A stretch of DNA of 23,509 bases from Parvularcula sp963922235 (lineage in GTDB: Bacteria > Pseudomonadota > Alphaproteobacteria > Caulobacterales > Parvularculaceae). The stretch is from NCBI GenBank assembly GCA_963922235.1, contig CAWUIJ010000032.1:1-23509 (forward strand). The letters are read 5' to 3'. This document shows, piece after piece, positions 1-8,342 of this stretch (the first letter of the stretch is position 1; each line of letters begins with the position of its first letter). The notes beneath the pieces were generated by a model that was given only the letters and a program-made list of their open reading frames with translations, was not told the origin of the DNA and ran no database searches. A program made the translations under genes and the position numbers.

Positions 1-1
1 G

Positions 2-604
2 GCGACCGAGGAGATGGCGGAAGTGCGGGACCGGCTCGAGGAGCTGCGCGCCGAAGCGGTGCTGCGGCCCTCCGAGGCGGCCGTCCGCGACTATATCGTC
101 TACCAGCGCGAGCAGCTGGACCGGGCGAGCACCTTCTCGGATGTCTGGCGGCGGCTCCTCTGGACCGATCCAAGCCTCGACTACAATCTCCTGAGGCCGG
201 TGAGCGGTATCGCCAAGCAGGCCTGGCTCGATGGGCGGAAGGAAGATCGTCGGGCAACCCTTGCCCATCTCAAGGACCGCTTCGGGCTTTTCTATTTCTA
301 CGCGGCGAGCTGTTCGGCGTGCACGGAGTTCTCGCCTGTCCTGCGGGCCTTTGCCGAGACCCATGGCCTGACGGTCAAGGCCGTGAGCGTCGATGGGGGG
401 CCGAACCCGTCCTTCCCAGACGCGGTGATCGATCGGGGGCAGATGGAGCGGCTCGGTCTCGCCGGATCGCCAACGCCCGCCCTCGTGCTCTTTGATACCG
501 AGACGAGAGCGGTCACGCCGGTCGCCTTCGGCATCGTCTCCCATGCGGAGCTCGAAGACCGGATCTTCGTCCTCACCCAGAAAGAAACAGGGGAAGACTA
601 TTGA
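2..604 (+). CDS. traF: TraF, thioredoxin-like conjugal transfer protein (5' partial)
   Basis: The reading frame is open to the window edge, so the gene starts upstream; the first ATG inside the window (position 14) is probably internal, because a TraF signal peptide is missing. The fragment has the usual TraF layout: a helical N-terminal half with FSDVWRRLLW and a P-x-LDYN segment, then a thioredoxin-like half. Counting from the ATG at 14, the redox-type motif is C100-S-A-C103 in FYAASCSACTEF, followed by VSVDGG and a late G-I-V-S-H-A-E-L segment. In F-type type IV secretion, TraF is a periplasmic protein acting with TraH, TraW, TrbB and others in pilus assembly. Some F-family TraF proteins lack the CxxC, so here it may be a working disulfide isomerase. 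Its stop overlaps the next start (TGATG). Assignment is secure; the 5' end is unknown. Confidence 0.93.
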   Translation, partial: ATEEMAEVRDRLEELRAEAVLRPSEAAVRDYIVYQREQLDRASTFSDVWRRLLWTDPSLDYNLLRPVSGIAKQAWLDGRKEDRRATLAHLKDRFGLFYFYAASCSACTEFSPVLRAFAETHGLTVKAVSVDGGPNPSFPDAVIDRGQMERLGLAGSPTPALVLFDTETRAVTPVAFGIVSHAELEDRIFVLTQKETGEDY

Positions 605-912
605 TGACTCCCCTCGATCTCGAAACCGCCGCCGAGGCCTGGCTTTTGAGTAAGGGCGTCGCACTCGTGCCCATTCCCCAAGAGGAGCGGGATGCCGCGC
701 GGCTGCGGCTTCTCCTCAAGGGCGATCTGCCGCGCCGGCGGGCCCTGCGCCTCGTCGCCCTCTGGTCCCTCGCACCGGCCGTCTCGGCCTGCCGCGGCGC
801 CCATGTCCGCGACATGGCGGAATTCATCCACGCCGAAGGCTTCGCCCTCGAAGATGCCTTTGGCGAGCGCACTCTTGAACCCGAGGAGATCCTGCCATGC
901 GCCGTCCCCTGA
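604..912 (+). CDS. small conserved-position protein between traF and traH, function unknown
   Basis: I do not recognise this 102-aa protein. The ATG at 604 shares its A with the traF stop codon (TGATG), so translation is probably coupled to traF; a TTG one codon earlier is possible but less likely. The end overlaps the traH start by 16 bases. The product has no signal peptide or clear membrane segment. It is rich in Leu, Ala and Arg, with an acidic C-terminal half and two cysteines (one in VSACRGAH, one near the end). The tight overlaps on both sides suggest a true gene of the transfer operon, perhaps a cytoplasmic accessory factor, but nothing in the sequence shows a role. Codon use resembles the neighbouring tra genes. 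Confidence 0.65.
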   Translation: MTPLDLETAAEAWLLSKGVALVPIPQEERDAARLRLLLKGDLPRRRALRLVALWSLAPAVSACRGAHVRDMAEFIHAEGFALEDAFGERTLEPEEILPCAVP

Positions 913-2315
913 ACCTGACCATTGCTCTGATCTCCATCGTGTACGGCCTCTCGATGCCGACGATCGCCGCCGCTGACGTCAATGCCGAGATGAACCAGTT
1001 CTGGAACGATCTCGGCGTCGCGGCCAATGTCACCGGTCCGTCGAGCTTCGAAGGCCAGCGGGCAGGATACTACACCTTCGGCAATGTCTATGTGCGGACC
1101 CCGCAGCGCAGCCTGTCGCCGGTCAACATCCAGATGCCGGGATACCGGGCGGGCTGCGGCGGCATCGACATCTACGGCGGGGGCTTTTCCTATGTGAATT
1201 CCGCCGAACTCGTCGCCTTCATGAAATCCGTCGCCAACAACGCGGCGAGCTTCGCCTTCCAGGTGGCGCTCGAGACCATCAGTCCCGTGATCGCGGAGAA
1301 GGTCGGCGAGCTCCAATCCGTCGCCCAACGGATCAATCAGATGGCAATCAATTCCTGTGAGAGCGGGCAGCTGGCGGTCGCGGCTGTTTGGCCGCAATCG
1401 GATCAGGCCAGCCGGGTCATCTGTGAGGCGTCAGCGTCACGTCGCGGCCTCTATCCCGACTGGGTCGCGGCCCGGCATGGGTGCGGCTCGGAAGGCGAAC
1501 GGTCCAACGTGCTGGCCGGGGCGAGCGCCGAGGAGAAGGCTTCCATCCCCCAGAACATCAACATCGCCTGGGATGCGCTGAAGAAACACCCCGTCGTCTC
1601 CGGCGATCGGGAGCTAATGCAGTTTCTGATGACCCTGTCGGGCACGGAGATCCTGACGGCCGGTGCCGATGACGATGCGGCGCAACGCTATCAGTTCCTG
1701 CCGTCTAAAATGCTCGATCCGGGGGTCATCTCCGCCTTTCTCGATGGCGGCACCATCGACATTTATGAATGCGAGACGGACCCGGAGGATCGCTGCCTCG
1801 CGCCGAGCACCGGCGGCAGCGTCACGATCGATCCCGGCGACGGGCTCCGGGCGAGGGTCAGCCAGATGCTGGCCGACATCATGGGAAAGGTCCGCACCCG
1901 CACGGCCTTGAGCGCCGATGAGCGGGCGTTCCTCAATGTCACAAGCCTGCCGGTTTACAAGATGATCAACGTGCACGCCGCCTATGAGGGCGTCTTCGCC
2001 GATCAGACCATTCAGTCCTATGCGGAGATCATCGCCATCGATCTCCTCTACGGTCTTTTCGAAGGCTATGCCGAAATGCTCGGGGAGGCAGGCTCGACGG
2101 CGACGTCGGGGGCCAGGGACAGCGTGGTCGCGTGGAAGGAGCAGCTGACCCGCCAGCGCGAATTCCTGGTCCAGTACCAACTCGAGAACAATGCCCGCGT
2201 CGAGGTCATCGAACAGGTGATCGCCAGAACGCAGGCGATCGAGCGCCAACTTGCCGGAAGGCTCTCCAAGGATCTCGCCGACGCCTATCAGTTCTCACGA
2301 AACGCAAGCTATTAG
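897..2315 (+). CDS. traH: TraH, F-type conjugative pilus assembly protein
   Basis: The 472-aa product begins with an Arg-Arg N-terminus and a hydrophobic stretch ending near AAADVNAE at about residue 26, a plausible Sec signal peptide. The mature part has hallmarks of the TraH family: NQFWNDLGV, the FEGQRAGYYTFGNVYVR segment, an aromatic and Gly-rich block with GCGGIDIYGGGFSYVN, and then FMKSVANNAASFAFQVALETISP. The C-terminal third is helical and probably coiled-coil. TraH is a periplasmic or outer-membrane-associated component of F-type type IV secretion that works with TraF, TraU and TraW in pilus assembly. The start ATG at 897 is preceded by GAGGAG (882-887), a good ribosome site inside the upstream gene. 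The length matches the family. traG follows 11 bases after the stop. Confidence 0.97.
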   Translation: MRRPLNLTIALISIVYGLSMPTIAAADVNAEMNQFWNDLGVAANVTGPSSFEGQRAGYYTFGNVYVRTPQRSLSPVNIQMPGYRAGCGGIDIYGGGFSYVNSAELVAFMKSVANNAASFAFQVALETISPVIAEKVGELQSVAQRINQMAINSCESGQLAVAAVWPQSDQASRVICEASASRRGLYPDWVAARHGCGSEGERSNVLAGASAEEKASIPQNINIAWDALKKHPVVSGDRELMQFLMTLSGTEILTAGADDDAAQRYQFLPSKMLDPGVISAFLDGGTIDIYECETDPEDRCLAPSTGGSVTIDPGDGLRARVSQMLADIMGKVRTRTALSADERAFLNVTSLPVYKMINVHAAYEGVFADQTIQSYAEIIAIDLLYGLFEGYAEMLGEAGSTATSGARDSVVAWKEQLTRQREFLVQYQLENNARVEVIEQVIARTQAIERQLAGRLSKDLADAYQFSRNASY

Positions 2316-2326
2316 GGGAGGGGCGG

Positions 2327-5260
2327 ATGGAGGTCATCACCTATGGCGGCGGAGTGTTCATTCGCGACATGTTCAATGCGGTCGCGGCCGTGGTCGGCAT
2401 GGGCGCCTTCGCCTCGGCGCTCAGGCTCTCCCTCGTCCTCGGTCTCCTCTTCGTCCTCTTCCAGACGGCCTTTTCGCTGAACTTCTGGACGACCATTCGC
2501 TGGTTCGTCACCAGCCTGATCATCTATCTCTGCCTCCTCGTTCCGAAAGTGGAAGTGCAGATCACCGACCGGTTCGACCCTGGCCTGCCCGGCGCGAGCG
2601 TTGCCAATGTGCCCCTGGGTCTCGCGCTCATCGCCAGCCTCACCACCACCGTTGGCGACCGGTTCACGGAAGTGACCGAGACCGCCTTCGCGCTTCCCGC
2701 CGACCTCGAATATCAGGAGAACGGCTTCATCTACGGCTCGAAGCTCTTCAAGGATTCGATGTCCTTCCGGGTGACCGATGCGACCTTCGGGCAAAACCTT
2801 TCGGGCTTCATCCGGACCTGCGTCTTCTATGACCTTCTCGAGCACCGCTATTCAGTGACTGATCTTCGGGAGACGGACGATCTCTGGACCTTCGTCACCG
2901 TCACCCAACCGCCGAACCCCGCCCGCTTCTATGAATACGTGACCGGCCCCGGCGCGACGGAAGTCAAATCCTGCGAGGAGGCGGCGACGACCCTGGATGG
3001 TCTCTGGGCGGGGGAGGCGAACCGGATCGCGCAGATCTACGGCAAGCAGGTCGCGCCCAACCTCACCGAGGCGGCGGCGCAGGCGCTCATCCTCGGCTCC
3101 CTCGCGGAAGCCCATGACTTCTTCCTCGGCTCTGCCCGGTCGGCCTCCGACCAGATCCGGCAGGCGACCTTAGGCAATCTCATCGACAAGGCCGTGCGCG
3201 ATCAGGGGGCGGAGCTTGGCGCCGATGCGTTGCTCGATGCCTATGGCCAGGCGCGGATGGAAAGCGAAATGGCGCATGCCATCCGGCAGGGCTCGCGCCT
3301 CGCCGAACGCTTCGTGCCGCTGTTCCGGACCGTGGCCGAAGCGCTCTTCTATGGTCTCTTCCCCGTCCTGTTCCCGATCTTCCTGCTCCCCTCGATCGGC
3401 GAACGGTTCCTGCGCGGCTATGTCGGCGGCTTCGTCACCCTGATGGCGTGGGGGCCGATCTATGTGATCCTCCATCGGATCATGATGGGCACGGCAGGTT
3501 TTCGCTCGGCGGGCGCCGCCTATACGCCGACCTCGGGCGAGGCGATCACCCTCGTCACCCAGACCGGGATCGAGACCGTCCATTCCGACATCGCCATGAT
3601 CGCCGGCTACATGACCCTGATGGTGCCTTTTGCGGCGGGTGCCTTGGGTCGCGGCGCCATGGCGTTTGCGGGGCTCAGCCAGAGCTTCCTGCACCCGGCG
3701 CAGATGGCGGCACAGTCCGCCGCCCGCGAGACCTCCACCGGCAATATGAGCCTCGGCAATACGAGCTTCGACACCCACCGGTTCAACTCCGTCGACGGAA
3801 ACCGGGTGGCGACATCCAGCTTCGTCGATACGGGCGAGGGGAGCTGGAACACGCCTGAAGGCGGCCGTATGCGGATGACCGCCGGCGGCGGCCGCGTCTA
3901 TGACGGCATGGGCGCGATTTCCCGCGGCGCGACCCATGTCGATTACCAGGGCGGTCTTTCGACGGCGCTCCAGTCCGAGGCGAGTTGGTCCATTGAGCAG
4001 CGCGATGCCGCGGCCAACCGATCAAGCGAGGCCCGCACCGCTCTTGCGCACAATGTCGCCGACCTCACCTGGCAGATGAGCGAAGGGCGGAGTTTCGAGG
4101 ACGTGACCGGCTATGGTCAGGACACCCGGATGGCGGAATCCGCAAGCAAGCTTCTCACCAATGCCAGCCGGTTCGCCGAGCGCTTCGCCGAAGGCAAGGA
4201 CACCCGTATGGCCATGGAGGCCTATATCGCGGCCTCTGCCAGCAAGGGCGTCACCGTGCCGCTCTTGGGTTCCGCCAGGGTCGAGGCGGGCGGCAAGGCC
4301 TCCGCCGCCTGGGAAACGCGCCGTTCGGAAATCTATGAGGCGGCTCGCGAGGCGGTTCGCACCGACGGCAGTCAGGACACGTATGACGATGTGGTGTCGA
4401 CCTTCGAAAGGGGCTCGTCTTCCGAAAGCGGGCAGGAGACCAATGTCTGGCGCGAAGCCTTCGCGGCGAACCTCCAGGAGTCCCAGACCGCCAGCCGCGA
4501 CCTTGAACATTATCAGGCCCGATCCGATGCCGCCCGAAACCTCGCAAGCCATATCGAACGCGAAGGCTCTGGCTTTACCGCGAATTGGGACAATGCCTTC
4601 CTCAACCACATGGCTTCGCAGGATCGCGGCGACGGCCACGTCATTGGCGTCAACGAAGCCGCCCGACGCTGGACCAGCGGCGACCTCGCCGACCGGATGT
4701 GGGTGGAAGCCGAGGCGCGCAGCTTCATCGAGGAACAGGCTGCACATCTTATTGATCGGCCGGAGCTGAGCGGTTTCCGCATGCCGACAGACCCAGAGGG
4801 AAATCCCGCAGACTTTGACGCCATCGATCAGGCGGGTGCTGAGTATCGGTTCGACGCAGAGGCACAATCAGGGGTGGGCTACGACGCCGCTCGCGCGGAG
4901 CAAATCGAGGGCACCGCCTATTGGACGGGCCAGCGTCACGAGCAGAGCGTTGCAGCGATGCGTGGCGATGACGAAGAACTTGCCCGGCTGCGCAAGCTGA
5001 CGGTCCAGTCCCGCGTTCAAGACAGCCGTGATGCCGAATGGGACGAGTTCGCGAGGCAGAAGCCGGATGAGATGCCAGAGAACGAGGCGAACATCTGGCG
5101 GAACGCGAAACGTTTCCCCGGGGTGGGAAGTGCGCCGGTGGATGGCGCGCGACAGCGAGATGATACCTCGTTCCGCGGTGAGGAGCGGATGCCAGACAAC
5201 CAGGCATTCGGTACCGGTTCCCACTTCGAGACCGGCGAACAACGGCTCGATAACCGGTGA
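2327..5260 (+). CDS. traG: TraG, F-type mating-pair stabilisation membrane protein
   Basis: This encodes 977 aa. I chose ATG 2327 because GGGGAGGGG lies just upstream and the protein then opens with MEVITYGGGVFIRDMFNAV, the typical TraG N-terminus; the frame stays open further upstream inside traH, but that extension is not TraG-like. Membrane segments appear near residues 20-60, 335-390 and 422-452, as in TraG_N. The C-terminal half (about 460-977) is hydrophilic, rich in Ala, Ser and Glu, and probably helical. In F and SXT/R391 elements the N-terminal part serves pilus assembly and the C-terminal part serves mating-pair stabilisation and is read by entry exclusion in the recipient. From about position 4735 the base composition looks less GC-rich than before, so the last 170 or so residues may have a different history. 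The stop abuts, with no gap, the end of a convergent gene. Confidence 0.95.
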   Translation: MEVITYGGGVFIRDMFNAVAAVVGMGAFASALRLSLVLGLLFVLFQTAFSLNFWTTIRWFVTSLIIYLCLLVPKVEVQITDRFDPGLPGASVANVPLGLALIASLTTTVGDRFTEVTETAFALPADLEYQENGFIYGSKLFKDSMSFRVTDATFGQNLSGFIRTCVFYDLLEHRYSVTDLRETDDLWTFVTVTQPPNPARFYEYVTGPGATEVKSCEEAATTLDGLWAGEANRIAQIYGKQVAPNLTEAAAQALILGSLAEAHDFFLGSARSASDQIRQATLGNLIDKAVRDQGAELGADALLDAYGQARMESEMAHAIRQGSRLAERFVPLFRTVAEALFYGLFPVLFPIFLLPSIGERFLRGYVGGFVTLMAWGPIYVILHRIMMGTAGFRSAGAAYTPTSGEAITLVTQTGIETVHSDIAMIAGYMTLMVPFAAGALGRGAMAFAGLSQSFLHPAQMAAQSAARETSTGNMSLGNTSFDTHRFNSVDGNRVATSSFVDTGEGSWNTPEGGRMRMTAGGGRVYDGMGAISRGATHVDYQGGLSTALQSEASWSIEQRDAAANRSSEARTALAHNVADLTWQMSEGRSFEDVTGYGQDTRMAESASKLLTNASRFAERFAEGKDTRMAMEAYIAASASKGVTVPLLGSARVEAGGKASAAWETRRSEIYEAAREAVRTDGSQDTYDDVVSTFERGSSSESGQETNVWREAFAANLQESQTASRDLEHYQARSDAARNLASHIEREGSGFTANWDNAFLNHMASQDRGDGHVIGVNEAARRWTSGDLADRMWVEAEARSFIEEQAAHLIDRPELSGFRMPTDPEGNPADFDAIDQAGAEYRFDAEAQSGVGYDAARAEQIEGTAYWTGQRHEQSVAAMRGDDEELARLRKLTVQSRVQDSRDAEWDEFARQKPDEMPENEANIWRNAKRFPGVGSAPVDGARQRDDTSFRGEERMPDNQAFGTGSHFETGEQRLDNR

Positions 5261-5617
5261 CTACTGCTTCGATGGGGTATTTGCCGCGAGCTTCAGCGAC
5301 GTTTGGTGCGATTGCAGAACCGCGGAAGCGATGTGTGAGAAGAAGACGTAACCGAGAGCAAATGGGACGGCGGCTGCAAGCCAGAGGAACCACTCGCTAT
5401 CGAAGGTGTAAGTCGCGGCGAACGCGAATGCACCGATGATCGAAATGACGACACCGGCCGCTGATCCGAACCTGAGGCCCTGTGTGAGCCAAACCCAGAG
5501 AATTCCATACTTCGCGGTTTTCGCATTCCACGCGTAGACGCCTTCGAGCGTTTGCTCGATTTCAGGTTGGTGCGCCGTCAAGAATTGGCGACCGTGTTGA
5601 GAATTATCCTGCGGCAT
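5261..5617 (-). CDS. two-TM small membrane protein, SLATT-like, last gene of CBASS-like operon
   Basis: The product is about 118 aa from ATG 5617. It has an N-terminal amphipathic helix (EIEQTLEGVYAWNAKTAKYG), two hydrophobic segments around LRFGSAAGVVISIIGAFAFAA and WFLWLAAAVPFALGYVFF, and a short polar C-terminal helix. This topology fits the SLATT class of two-TM proteins that accompany nucleotide-second-messenger systems and are proposed pore-forming effectors. It is the third main gene of the phospholipase and CD-NTase operon, 104 bases after the CD-NTase stop. The start is uncertain: ATG 5617 lacks a clear ribosome site, and a GTG at 5668 would add 17 residues. An AGGAGG lies at 5649-5654, badly placed for either start. 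Because its end abuts traG, an entry-exclusion protein is an alternative reading. Being a gene is likely; the family is inferred from topology and context. Confidence 0.72.
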   Translation of the reverse strand: MPQDNSQHGRQFLTAHQPEIEQTLEGVYAWNAKTAKYGILWVWLTQGLRFGSAAGVVISIIGAFAFAATYTFDSEWFLWLAAAVPFALGYVFFSHIASAVLQSHQTSLKLAANTPSKQ

Positions 5618-5721
5618 CGACAATATTGTAGCGCAGTCGCTGGCCAGGCGCACCTCCTGCCTGCACACGGAGTTAGCCTGGACCTACTCAAAAGCGGTCA
5701 TTGGGATAATCAGCGAAGGTG

Positions 5722-7140
5722 CTAGAGCACGACAACGAAAAAGCGGTCGCTGACACCGTCGATTTTTCCGGTTCGCTTGGAAACGAGAAAAGCCTGTACC
5801 CAGTGAACGCCGCGGTACGCGATGGATTCAGTATGAGTACTGTTTCGACGTGCTCTGCTGAACTCGCCTCGCAAATCGTCGTGTTCAGCAGCCTCATCGT
5901 CAGTATTTACTGTCTGCCAGCTGACTAGATAGTCGTCGCTAAATGGAAGGCCGACTTGTTGCACGGCTTCGAAACGCACAGAGCGTCCTTTTTCGACGGA
6001 ATCAGCGCTTGAGAGTTCTCGGAGATTTGGGCCGTTATCTCTCAATCGCTCGAATGCACGAATTCGCACCGGTATGCGTCTTCCTGAGAATCCGTAATGC
6101 GGCGCCTCCATGTGGGGCAACGATTTCGGGATCCGTTGTAGAACCCGTGATCCGAAGGCGTGCACGGCGGCGACCAGATCATCTCGCATGAATTGCTCCG
6201 CGAGCGCGGCGACACTCACGCGTCCTTGGGTAACCGCTTCGCCGCGGGCAAACCCTTTACCGAAAATCCTCCGCCATTTCCGGATGCTCTCTGTACGGTC
6301 TTCCTCCTCGTACGCATCATCGATCCATTCACGGTACTTAGCGATCTGGTTCCGAAAGTTCGTATACTTCTCCTGATCCCAGTGACGCGTGAAGCTCTCT
6401 GACTGCATTGCTGGATTGACTACATCTGGAAGTGTAGGACGTTCTTCCAGCCAGTCGTCCAGGCGTCCCAGGATCGTTTTCAGAGTCGTGGGAGTGTCTT
6501 CAAATTGCCCTCGGTCAAGGATGCTATCGAGCAGGTTCACGCGATCGCCGATCAGCGTTGTGAGCAGGATCGATTTCGCTGCAAAGGTGGTCTTGATGTC
6601 TCGGAGATATTTGAGAAGGCGAGTGCATTCGATCAGATGATCTCCTCCCACTGTGTCGGACTGTTGCCGCCACCAATCTGCGAAGCCATCGCCGTCCGTA
6701 GTCTCGAAGGCGTTCTCATTTCGATTGCAGACTTGGTACCAGCCGCCCCAATCGATGATCGGGACCACATCCAGATGGAAATCGCCTGAATAGTTGATAG
6801 TGACGCACCTGGACTTCATCGATGTTTTATCACGGTAGACGGATGAATCGCGGAATGTACGCCGGAGCTCGAGGATATAGTCCTCGGGTTCCCAACCGGT
6901 GACGGGCTTCACATAGACCACGAGGTCGGCGTCAAACTCTTTCCGATGGGAAGGCGGCTTGATGATGGTCTCGTGCGCCCATGACCCCTGCGCTGCGAAG
7001 CGAAGGATTGCAGGCTCGTAGGCGGATGATTCTAAGAACCGTTCGATAGCATCTACTCGGCTTTCGAGCGTTGCAATCCTGGTAGCGTTGAGATTGACGG
7101 TCTTGTCGAGAAATTCTCGGAACTCAGCTGTCATCCGCAT
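5722..7140 (-). CDS. CD-NTase (SMODS-type nucleotidyltransferase) with AGS-C-like sensor domain
   Basis: The 472-aa product has the nucleotidyltransferase signature of CD-NTases: G52-S53 in AAQGSWAHET, then D70-x-D72 in EFDADLVVYV, and a third acidic residue D124 in FHLDVVPI. All three metal-ligand acids are present, so it should be active. Such enzymes make cyclic di- or trinucleotides after phage infection and so switch on a linked effector. The last 100 or so residues (VSWQTVNTDDEAA, then LRGEF, YRGVHWVQAFLV and a closing VVVL) match the pattern I know for AGS-C, a C-terminal sensor domain found on SMODS and adenylyl or guanylyl cyclases. The start at 7140 is fixed by GGAGG six bases upstream, and it overlaps the phospholipase end by 17 bases, so the two are co-translated. 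The nucleotide made cannot be told from sequence. Confidence 0.9.
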   Translation of the reverse strand: MRMTAEFREFLDKTVNLNATRIATLESRVDAIERFLESSAYEPAILRFAAQGSWAHETIIKPPSHRKEFDADLVVYVKPVTGWEPEDYILELRRTFRDSSVYRDKTSMKSRCVTINYSGDFHLDVVPIIDWGGWYQVCNRNENAFETTDGDGFADWWRQQSDTVGGDHLIECTRLLKYLRDIKTTFAAKSILLTTLIGDRVNLLDSILDRGQFEDTPTTLKTILGRLDDWLEERPTLPDVVNPAMQSESFTRHWDQEKYTNFRNQIAKYREWIDDAYEEEDRTESIRKWRRIFGKGFARGEAVTQGRVSVAALAEQFMRDDLVAAVHAFGSRVLQRIPKSLPHMEAPHYGFSGRRIPVRIRAFERLRDNGPNLRELSSADSVEKGRSVRFEAVQQVGLPFSDDYLVSWQTVNTDDEAAEHDDLRGEFSRARRNSTHTESIAYRGVHWVQAFLVSKRTGKIDGVSDRFFVVVL

Positions 7141-8122
7141 GATCAGCCTCCAAACGATGGTATGGCACGAACGGGTCGGCGGGCTGATGGAAGAAGTGCT
7201 TTCTCAGGTCCGGGAGGCATTCCCGGGCTTCAGCAAAAGCCCGGTCTTTGAGGTCTTTGATGCCCTCAGGATCATCTATCTTGAAACGGCCATACGGGGC
7301 GTGGTGATCGATTCGCCAAATGGCTTGCCGCTCGTTCACGTCCCCGGTCATTATTTTGGCAGCCCCCATGGCGCCATGGGATTGGCCGGCCATGAACAGA
7401 TGGGTCATATAAACTTTCCACGCCATATCGAAACTTGACAGACGTTTGGGAACGCTACGCACATCGCCAATCGTCCCGAGGCTGAGGATTTTGATTTGGT
7501 GGGCCGGCCATTTCAGAAGGCCGATCGCCTCGGTGACGGCCACGCCGATGGGGTTGTTCGCCCAAACCCCTCCGTCAACGAGCTCGACCTCGTTTGCGGC
7601 CAGGTAGGGTTCGAAGAATGTCGGAGCAGCAGCGGTCGCCATGGCGGCGTCAACCGCGGGCTGTTTGTAATCTGTTTCGAGCCGGGGGTGGTGAGCGGTT
7701 TTATAGAGATAGACTCGCTCTGTCTCTCGGTGCCAGGCGGGGATGACGAGCCGATTGCGGCTCTCCCCTAGTCGTCTCGTCCCCAAAGCGTCTAGCAGAG
7801 CACTGCGCAAACGGTCGGACGGATACTTTGGCTTTAAAATGCCCGGCAAATGACGGCGGAGTCGCCTCAGGCCGCGTGGTGCATCGATCGAGAAGATCTC
7901 CGGCCCATGCTTCTCGTAAAAGGTCAGTATCTCCTGGGCGGAAAGCCCTAGTCCGAGCCCAATGGCAATAATCCCGCCTGTGGATGTGCCGACGATGAGG
8001 TCGAAATGGTCAGCGATTGGGGAGCCAATTTGGTCTTCCAGTCTCGCTAACAGCGCGGCGGGGAAGACCCCTTTGATGCCGCCGCCATCGATTGAGAGAA
8101 TTCGGTAGAATGTATCGTCCAC
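7124..8122 (-). CDS. capV: CapV-like patatin phospholipase, CBASS effector
   Basis: The 332-aa protein has the full patatin catalytic set: oxyanion-hole motif DGGGIKG (residues 12-18), nucleophile motif GTSTG with Ser47, and the dyad aspartate D183 in LVDGG. Patatin-like proteins paired with CD-NTases (CapV) are phospholipases switched on by the cyclic nucleotide; they degrade the inner membrane and kill the infected cell. The overlap with the downstream CD-NTase gene makes this role very likely here. The length fits CapV. Translation seems to start at a GTG (8122) with only a weak upstream purine run, which may keep expression low. Two hairpins lie just ahead in the leader (8145-8200), after two small genes on the same strand. 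The C-terminal region from about residue 250 is less conserved in general and probably carries nucleotide sensing. Confidence 0.93.
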   Translation of the reverse strand: MDDTFYRILSIDGGGIKGVFPAALLARLEDQIGSPIADHFDLIVGTSTGGIIAIGLGLGLSAQEILTFYEKHGPEIFSIDAPRGLRRLRRHLPGILKPKYPSDRLRSALLDALGTRRLGESRNRLVIPAWHRETERVYLYKTAHHPRLETDYKQPAVDAAMATAAAPTFFEPYLAANEVELVDGGVWANNPIGVAVTEAIGLLKWPAHQIKILSLGTIGDVRSVPKRLSSFDMAWKVYMTHLFMAGQSHGAMGAAKIMTGDVNERQAIWRIDHHAPYGRFKIDDPEGIKDLKDRAFAEARECLPDLRKHFFHQPADPFVPYHRLEADHADDS

Positions 8123-8144
8123 GGAAACTTACTCACGGGTTGAA

Positions 8145-8200
8145 CGCAGCCGCCATTCTCATTCCAGCGACGGCTGCGTGTGGGTGAAGCTCAAGCTTCA
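8145..8200 (-). promoter_or_regulatory. two hairpins in the leader ahead of the phospholipase gene
   Basis: Two perfect inverted repeats lie between the second small gene and the phospholipase start. The first has arms 8145-8152 and 8171-8178 (8 bp, 18-base loop). The second has arms 8185-8190 and 8195-8200 (6 bp, 4-base loop) and covers the stop codon of the small gene. Neither is followed by a T run on the minus strand, so they are not standard terminators. They could lower or coordinate translation of the GTG-started phospholipase, or protect an mRNA end. That role is inference. Confidence 0.45.
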
Positions 8201-8328
8201 GCTCGCCGTTCGGGCGGCCGGCAAGGCGGGACGTCAGTCGGGTAGATCGGGCGTGTTGGCGGAAGGGGCTGAGGCCGATCTGGAAAGGTCGGCCTCATCG
8301 GCAACGTTGGTGCTGGATAATCGCGCAT
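8191..8328 (-). CDS. 45-aa proline-rich small protein, function unknown
   Basis: I do not recognise this product. It starts with MRDYPAPTLPM, is rich in Pro, Arg and Thr in loose P-x-P repeats, and ends in ERRAEA; it has no membrane segment and looks unfolded. The case for a real gene is the strong ribosome site AGAGGAGAAACC just before ATG 8328, placed 14 bases after the stop of the preceding small gene, with the phospholipase gene 68 bases downstream on the same strand. A longer frame from 8382 exists but has no ribosome site and would overlap the upstream gene. It may be an adaptor, an inhibitor of the phospholipase, or a leader peptide. Confidence is moderate because composition alone would permit a chance frame. 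Confidence 0.5.
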   Translation of the reverse strand: MRDYPAPTLPMRPTFPDRPQPLPPTRPIYPTDVPPCRPPERRAEA

Positions 8329-8342
8329 GCTGGTTTCTCCTC

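Noticed and set aside
573..1397. A minus-strand frame opposite the small gene and traH.
   Set aside because: It has low-complexity Arg/Ala-rich composition, no ribosome site, and lies opposite secure tra genes.
5690..5748. A direct repeat AAAAGCGGTC at 5690-5699 and 5739-5748, around the CD-NTase stop; both copies would encode Asp-Arg-Phe on the minus strand, but in different frames.
   Set aside because: Ten bases is too short to show a duplication or a frameshifted tail; the CD-NTase already ends with a normal AGS-C-like terminus.
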